Below, in pieces: positions 58,923-64,000 of a DNA stretch of 64,000 bases. The notes beneath the pieces are model-generated. The model saw only the letters and a program-made list of their open reading frames with translations, was not told where the DNA came from and did no database searches. The position numbers and the translations under genes were made by a program. How positions within the stretch are numbered: position 1 is the first letter of the stretch; each line of letters opens with the position of its first letter. This DNA comes from Arthrobacter sp. MAHUQ-56 (lineage in GTDB: Bacteria; Actinomycetota; Actinomycetes; Actinomycetales; Micrococcaceae), in assembly GCF_019710585.1 (NCBI RefSeq), contig NZ_JAIFZQ010000020.1:496001-560000 (forward strand). The letters are read 5' to 3'.

Positions 58923-60121
58923 CAGTCGCGGTACAGCAGGAGCGCTTCGCCCTGCCCGCCGCCGCCGCAAAGGGACACCGCAGCCTTGCCCGTTCCGCGG
59001 CGCTTCAGTTCATGGGCGGCATGGGCCGCGAGCCGGGCACCGGAGGCACCGATGGGGTGGCCCAGGGCGATGGCGCCGCCATGGATGTTGCACTTCTCCA
59101 GCGGGTAGTCCAGGTCCTTGAGGGACTGGACCGCCACCGAGCCGAACGCCTCATTGATCTCAATGAAGTCGAGGTCGCCCGTGGCCCAGCCGGCCTTTGC
59201 CAGCGCGTCCATGATGGCGTTCGAGGGCTGGGAATGCAGGGAGTTGTCCGGACCCGCCACCTGGCCCGGCTTGCCGACCACTGCCAGGTAGTCCAGCCCG
59301 TGCTCCTCCGCGTATCCACGGGAGGCGAGTACCAGGGCGGCGGCGCCGTCGGACAGGGGAGAGGAATTGCCGGCCGTGATGGTGCCGTCGGTGACGAATG
59401 CCGCCCGCAGGCCGGCCAGGGACTCCACCGAGGTGTTGGGGCGGACGCCTTCGTCGGTGTCCACCACCACGGCGTCGCCCTTCCGCTGCTTGACGCTGAT
59501 CGGTGCGATCTCGCCGTCGAACGTTCCGTTCTTCGCCGCCAGGGCAGCCCGCTGGTGCGACTGCGCCGCGACGTTGTCCTGCGAAGTCCGGTCGATGCCC
59601 AGCGTCAGGTTCCGCGTCTCGGTGGAGAGCCCCATCGACTGCCCATCAAAGGCATCGGTCAACCCGTCATGGGCGGCAGCGTCGAGCGCCTGGATGGAGC
59701 CGTAGGTCCAGCCCTGGCGTGATCCGGGCAGCAGGTGTGGCGCCCGGCTCATCGATTCCTGGCCGCCGGCGACCGCCACCGATACTTCGCCGGCGCGGAT
59801 CATCCGTGCCGCGTCGATCACTGCGGTCAGCCCCGAGAGGCACACCTTGTTCACCGTCACCGCGGGCACGTTCCAGCCAATGCCGGCCCCGATGGAGCTC
59901 TGCCGCGCCGGGTTCTGGCCGGCGCCGGCCTGCAGGACCTGGCCCATGATCACGGTTTCGACGTCGGCGGCGTCGACGCCGCTTGCTGCCAGCGCAGCCT
60001 TGATCGCGTGGGCCCCGAGGTCCACCGCCGTCAGGCTCGCCAGTTGCCCGTTGATGCGGCCCTGCGGGGTACGCGCTGCCCCGAGGATGACAACGTCGGT
60101 GCTGTCAGGAGAGTTGCCCAT
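58922..60121 (-). CDS. Acetyl-CoA C-acetyltransferase (thiolase)
   Basis: A 399-residue biosynthetic-type thiolase that condenses two acetyl-CoA or cleaves acetoacetyl-CoA. The acyl-enzyme Cys is in VTVNKVCLSGLTAV, the NEAFG signature in EINEAFGSVAV, the His in GGAIALGHPIGASGAR, and the second Cys in VSLCGGGGQGEALL. The start is ATG at 60121, with AAAGAGAT upstream. It is translationally coupled to ybaK by TGATG, a pairing with no obvious biochemical link. Confidence 0.93.
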   Translation of the reverse strand: MGNSPDSTDVVILGAARTPQGRINGQLASLTAVDLGAHAIKAALAASGVDAADVETVIMGQVLQAGAGQNPARQSSIGAGIGWNVPAVTVNKVCLSGLTAVIDAARMIRAGEVSVAVAGGQESMSRAPHLLPGSRQGWTYGSIQALDAAAHDGLTDAFDGQSMGLSTETRNLTLGIDRTSQDNVAAQSHQRAALAAKNGTFDGEIAPISVKQRKGDAVVVDTDEGVRPNTSVESLAGLRAAFVTDGTITAGNSSPLSDGAAALVLASRGYAEEHGLDYLAVVGKPGQVAGPDNSLHSQPSNAIMDALAKAGWATGDLDFIEINEAFGSVAVQSLKDLDYPLEKCNIHGGAIALGHPIGASGARLAAHAAHELKRRGTGKAAVSLCGGGGQGEALLLYRD

Positions 60122-60351
60122 GGTTATCTCTTTCGCTCCGGTTCCGGTGTAAGCCACCAAGGCTATCGTGACCCTGGTCACCCATCTATTCAAACGCCCG
60201 GGCGGGCGGCGGCATTCCGGCCTGCAGCGACCCGGGGGAGAGGTCCCCATCGTCGGCGGTGTGCACGACGGCGGCCGTTTGCGTAGGGTGGACGGCGGAA
60301 GTATTTGCAGGGGGACGCCAAGTCCGCAGTCTTGACGGACGGAGCAAAGAT

Positions 60352-60807
60352 ATGAAGAGGGGCATTGCCGCGGCGGCTGTTGCCGCCAGCGCCGCATTGG
60401 CGGGTTGTTCCGTGTCCGCCCCGGCCCCGGCGGATTCCTCCCGGGCGGCGGCCCCGTCCGCGGTTGCCGAAAGCAGCAGCCCTGTCACGTCGGGTGCCAC
60501 CGCGAAGGCAACCGGAACCAGGGAAGCCTGCGAGCTGTTCAACAAGCTGGTGGCGGACTATGCCGCCGTTTCGCCTACGGATGCCAAAGGCTATGAGGAC
60601 GTTTACCTCAAGGCCCAGGATGCCAAGGACACCGTAACCGGCGACCTCCAGGGCCTGTTTGCCTCCCTCAGCCTTCTTGCCATCGACCACTCCTCGACCG
60701 CCGCGTCCGGCGGCAGGCCGGCACAGGAATCCCAGGATGCCGTCAGGGACGCTGTCTTCGCGAACTCCGCAGCATGCACGTCGGAGGGCGTTACCCTGCG
60801 GCTGTAG
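60352..60807 (+). CDS. Small lipoprotein of unknown function
   Basis: A 151-residue protein with a signal peptide MKRGIAAAAVAASAALAGC ending in the lipobox LAGC, so Cys19 should be lipidated. A Ser/Ala/Pro-rich tether of about 40 residues follows, then a helical domain with two cysteines (REACELFN and SAACTSEG) that may form a disulfide. No named family is recognised. The start is ATG at 60352 with GGAG 8 nt upstream; the longer frame is rejected because it would bury the signal peptide. Confidence 0.82.
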   Translation: MKRGIAAAAVAASAALAGCSVSAPAPADSSRAAAPSAVAESSSPVTSGATAKATGTREACELFNKLVADYAAVSPTDAKGYEDVYLKAQDAKDTVTGDLQGLFASLSLLAIDHSSTAASGGRPAQESQDAVRDAVFANSAACTSEGVTLRL

Positions 60808-61109
60808 CGGCCACTCCGGAAGCAGTCCGGAAAAACCAGTGCTTGCAATCCGGGCCGATGTGGGGTAGACACATAGGTTGTTTTGCCGTATCGTAGATAT
60901 TTGCGTCTTCCCTGTTTACCTTCAGCCTTCATATAGCGGTGGGCTTTGCCTGGCAGCTGGCTATTAACGTGCCGTAACAACGTCACAGCATAGCCAGTTC
61001 GGGCCCCGGGTCATATAGCGGAACCGGATGGTAGCGCTGCGGAGTCACTTCGCAGGGTGCACAGCGGGGGAGATCTGAAAACGCCTGAAGGTCTGTGGAA
61101 GGATCCCTC
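60808..61109 (+). other. rpoB promoter and leader, about 300 bp without a gene
   Basis: Holds the rpoB promoter, two copies of TCATATAGCGG (60929-60939 and 61011-61021, 82 bp apart), and an inverted pair AGCTGGCTA/TAGCCAGTT (60955-60963 with 60991-60999, one G-T pair) lying between the copies. The layout suggests a folded or protein-bound leader of about 230 nt. Confidence 0.45.
60843..60871 (+). promoter_or_regulatory. Promoter of rpoB
   Basis: TTGCAA (60843-60848) and TAGACA (60866-60871) with the ideal 17-bp spacer. It predicts a leader of about 230 nt. Confidence 0.6.
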
Positions 61110-64000
61110 TTGGTCGCCTCGAGCACCTCTAATAACGAAACCGCTAACACCGCCGACAGCACTGATGGTGCCACTCGCCGGCTCTCATTCGCAAAGATTC
61201 ACGAACCTCTTGACGTTCCGAATCTGCTTGCCCTGCAGACAGACAGCTTTGACTGGCTGGTCGGCAATGAGCGCTGGCAGGCACGCGTGGCAAAGGCTGT
61301 CGAAGAAAACGATCTCAGCGTCGCCACCACGTCCGGCCTGTCGGACATCTTCGAAGAGATCTCCCCGATCGAGGATTTCCAGGGCACCATGTCCCTGAGC
61401 TTCTCCGATCCGGAGTTCGCCGACCCCAAGTACACCATGGCCGAGTGCAAGGACCGGGACGCAACGTACTCGGCTCCGCTGTACGTCAAGGCCGAGTTCA
61501 TGAACAACAACACGGGCGAAATCAAGCAGCAGACCGTGTTCATGGGCGACTTCCCGCTGATGACTGAGAAGGGCACCTTCGTGGTCAACGGCACCGAGCG
61601 TGTCGTCGTCTCCCAGCTGGTCCGTTCCCCGGGCGCCTACTTCGAGCGTGCCGCTGACAAGACCAGCGACAAGGACATCTTCACCGCCAAGATCATCCCG
61701 TCCCGCGGCGCCTGGTTCGAGCTCGAGATCGACAAGCGCGACCAGGTCGGCGTGCGCCTTGACCGCAAGCGCAAGCAGTCGGTCACCGTCCTGCTGAAGG
61801 CCCTGGGTTGGACCGAAGGCCAGATCCTCGAAGAGTTCGGCCAGTACGACTCCATGCGGGCAACCCTGGAGAAGGACGCCACCGAGACCCGCGAAGACGC
61901 GTTGCTGGACATCTACCGGAAGCTGCGTCCGGGCGAGCCGCCCACCGTCGAGGCTGCCCAGTCCCTGCTGGACAACCTGTACTTCAACTCCAAGCGCTAC
62001 GATCTGGCCAAGGTTGGCCGCTACAAGATCAACCGCAAGCTGGGCATCGACCGCTCCCTTGGCGACAAGGAAGCCTCTGTCCTGCACGTTGAAGACATTG
62101 TTGCCATGATCAAGTTCCTCGTCGCGCTGCACGCCGGCGAGAAGACCATCAAGGGCACCCGCGATGGCCAGGAAGTGGACCTGCGCGTCGAAATCGACGA
62201 CATCGACCACTTCGGCAACCGCCGTATCCGCGCCGTCGGCGAGCTCATCGAGAACCAGGTCCGCACCGGCCTGTCCCGCATGGAGCGCGTTGTCCGCGAG
62301 CGGATGACCACCCAGGACGTCGAGGCCATCACGCCGCAGACCCTGATCAACATCCGCCCCGTGGTTGCAGCCATCAAGGAGTTCTTCGGAACGTCCCAGC
62401 TGTCGCAGTTCATGGACCAGAACAACCCGCTCTCGGGCCTGACCCACAAGCGCCGCCTGTCGGCCCTGGGCCCCGGCGGTCTGTCCCGTGACCGCGCCGG
62501 CATGGAAGTCCGTGACGTGCACCCGTCCCACTACGGACGTATGTGCCCCATCGAAACCCCTGAAGGCCCCAACATTGGTCTGATCGGTTCGCTGGCATCC
62601 TACGGACGCATCAACCCGTTCGGCTTCATCGAGACCCCGTACCGCCTGGTCAAGGACGGCGTTGTTTCCGACGACGTCCAGTACCTGACGGCCGACGACG
62701 AGGCCGAGGTGCTGATCGCCCAGGCCAACGCGCCGCTGGACGAGAACAACAAGTTCGCCGAGGACACCGTCCTGGTCCGTGCCCGTGGTGGTGGAGGCGA
62801 GCCTGTCCTGGTTCCGGCCGAGGACGTCGAGTTCATGGACGTTTCCCCGCGCCAGATGGTGTCCGTGGCAACCGCCCTGATCCCGTTCCTCGAGCACGAC
62901 GACGCCAACCGCGCACTCATGGGTGCCAACATGCAGCGCCAGGCTGTGCCGCTGGTCCGTTCCGAGGCTCCGTTCGTGGGCACCGGCATGGAGCGCGCCG
63001 CCGCCGTCGACGCCGGTGACGTTGTCATCGCCAAGAAGGCCGGTGTGGTCACCGAGGTTTCCGCCGAACTCGTCATCATGCTCAACGACGACGGCACCGA
63101 GACCAACTACCGCATCAACAAGTTCGCCCGCTCCAACCAAGGCAACTGCTACAACCACCGTGTGCTCGTCAACGAGGGCCAGCGCCTGGAAGTCGGCGGC
63201 ATCATCGCCGACGGCCCGGCAACGGACCAGGGTGAACTCGCACTGGGCAAGAACCTGCTCGTGGCATTCATGTCATGGGAAGGCCACAACTTCGAGGACG
63301 CCATCATCCTCTCGCAGCGCATCGTTGCCGAGGACGTCCTTTCCTCCATCCACATCGAGGAGCACGAGATCGATGCCCGCGACACCAAGCTTGGTGCCGA
63401 GGAAATCACCCGTGACATCCCCAACGTGTCCGAGGAAGTCCTCGCAGGACTGGACGAGCGCGGCATCATCCACATCGGTGCCGAGGTTGAAGCAGGGGAC
63501 ATCCTGGTCGGAAAGGTCACCCCGAAGGGTGAAACCGAACTGACCCCGGAAGAGCGCCTGCTGCGCGCCATCTTCGGCGAGAAGTCCCGCGAAGTGCGTG
63601 ACACGTCCCTGAAGGTTCCCCACGGCGAGTCCGGCACGGTCATCGGCGTGCGCGTCTTCGACCGCGACAACGACGACGAGCTGCCCCCGGGCGTCAACCA
63701 GCTGGTCCGCGTCTACGTGGCCGCCAAGCGCAAGATCACCGACGGCGACAAGCTCGCCGGCCGCCACGGCAACAAGGGTGTTATCTCCAAGATCCTGCCC
63801 GTCGAGGACATGCCCTTCCTTGCCGACGGCACCCCCGTCGACATCGTCCTGAACCCGCTGGGTGTTCCGGGCCGTATGAACGTGGGCCAGGTGCTCGAAA
63901 CGCACCTCGGCTGGGTTGCCAAGACCGGTTGGAAGATCGAGGGCGAGCCCGAGTGGGTCAAGCAGCTGCCGAACCTGCCGCGCGAGAGTGGTCCCACCAC
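61110..64000 (+). CDS. rpoB: RNA polymerase beta subunit, 3' end cut by window edge
   Basis: The first 963 residues of RpoB, with no stop before the window ends. It starts with TTG at 61110 behind GGAAGGAT, reading [18 protein letters not shown] and then [20 protein letters not shown]. The rifampicin-determining region (from about residue 428) reads [30 protein letters not shown], with the usual Asp436, His446 and Ser451 (this protein's numbering), so no classical resistance substitution is present. [25 protein letters not shown] follows. RGNKxG-type GRHGNKGV appears near the end of the visible part. rpoC should follow outside the window. Confidence 0.97.
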   Translation, partial: MVASSTSNNETANTADSTDGATRRLSFAKIHEPLDVPNLLALQTDSFDWLVGNERWQARVAKAVEENDLSVATTSGLSDIFEEISPIEDFQGTMSLSFSDPEFADPKYTMAECKDRDATYSAPLYVKAEFMNNNTGEIKQQTVFMGDFPLMTEKGTFVVNGTERVVVSQLVRSPGAYFERAADKTSDKDIFTAKIIPSRGAWFELEIDKRDQVGVRLDRKRKQSVTVLLKALGWTEGQILEEFGQYDSMRATLEKDATETREDALLDIYRKLRPGEPPTVEAAQSLLDNLYFNSKRYDLAKVGRYKINRKLGIDRSLGDKEASVLHVEDIVAMIKFLVALHAGEKTIKGTRDGQEVDLRVEIDDIDHFGNRRIRAVGELIENQVRTGLSRMERVVRERMTTQDVEAITPQTLINIRPVVAAIKEFFGTSQLSQFMDQNNPLSGLTHKRRLSALGPGGLSRDRAGMEVRDVHPSHYGRMCPIETPEGPNIGLIGSLASYGRINPFGFIETPYRLVKDGVVSDDVQYLTADDEAEVLIAQANAPLDENNKFAEDTVLVRARGGGGEPVLVPAEDVEFMDVSPRQMVSVATALIPFLEHDDANRALMGANMQRQAVPLVRSEAPFVGTGMERAAAVDAGDVVIAKKAGVVTEVSAELVIMLNDDGTETNYRINKFARSNQGNCYNHRVLVNEGQRLEVGGIIADGPATDQGELALGKNLLVAFMSWEGHNFEDAIILSQRIVAEDVLSSIHIEEHEIDARDTKLGAEEITRDIPNVSEEVLAGLDERGIIHIGAEVEAGDILVGKVTPKGETELTPEERLLRAIFGEKSREVRDTSLKVPHGESGTVIGVRVFDRDNDDELPPGVNQLVRVYVAAKRKITDGDKLAGRHGNKGVISKILPVEDMPFLADGTPVDIVLNPLGVPGRMNVGQVLETHLGWVAKTGWKIEGEPEWVKQLPNLPRESGPT

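Noticed and set aside
61185..63158. A 657-codon frame antisense to rpoB
   Set aside because: It mirrors the codon bias of rpoB; no motif or start signal supports it.
1..64000. CRISPR arrays, insertion sequences, prophage or integrase genes
   Set aside because: No regularly spaced repeats, transposase, integrase or phage structural motifs were found on either strand.

Overview
The window reads as an actinobacterial chromosome segment, most like the Micrococcaceae (Arthrobacter/Pseudarthrobacter). This rests on high GC, a mycothiol synthase gene beside a GlnR-type regulator, the actinobacterial run tRNA-Trp-secE-nusG-rplK-rplA-rplJ-rplL-rpoB, frequent GTG/TTG starts and PspC/WXG-type proteins. 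No transposase, integrase, phage gene or CRISPR array was seen. The species is an inference from sequence familiarity; no search was run.

Layout. 1-4208 (minus): a small membrane protein, a glutathionylspermidine-synthase-like protein, an APC permease and a cut acyl-CoA dehydrogenase, tightly spaced. 4354-7428 (plus): a MOSC protein, a long leader with a predicted structured RNA, and a DEAD-box helicase. 7730-9518: tRNA-Thr, tRNA-Met, a stand-alone YidC and a DHFR/RibD-fold protein. 9503-17672 (minus): narGHJI and narK, a respiratory nitrate reductase with its transporter. 17778-28003 (plus): an SDR, an alpha-glucosidase, an aldo/keto reductase, a CitE-like lyase, a DUF2797 protein, two MaoC dehydratases, an MFS pump, murB and an AlkZ-like winged-helix protein. 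28103-38243 (minus): asd, a three-gene WXG-protein cassette, thyA-folA, a Nudix/histidine-phosphatase fusion, ppk, mshD and glnR. 38584-43981 (plus): membrane proteins (one of 37 aa that is easily missed), nitrobindin, a flavodoxin-like protein, ygfZ, an ankyrin protein and a DHA2 pump. 43943-48154 (minus): GNAT, pfkA and a PspC/LiaF-like envelope operon. 48279-50302 (plus): the divergent PspC-domain kinase and LuxR-type regulator. 50385-64000: an aminotransferase, tRNA-Trp, and the secE-nusG-rplKA-rplJL-rpoB region, interrupted by tandem GNAT paralogues and by a YbaK/thiolase/lipoprotein group.

How the parts work together. narGHJI-narK is a self-contained nitrate-respiration unit. thyA-folA couples dTMP synthesis to folate recycling. 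The PspC kinase/regulator with its divergent PspC operon looks like one envelope-stress circuit. The ribosomal/RNA-polymerase block carries leader structures, including a terminator with a competing upstream sequence before rplJ. At least a dozen genes have a TANNNT-like -10 box only 6-7 nt before the start codon, implying leaderless transcription.

The best candidates for something not yet described are the WXG-protein cassette at 29342-31425, the synthetase-like/permease operon at 877-4208 in a mycothiol organism, the closed RNA fold at 5157-5282, and several long intergenic palindromes.
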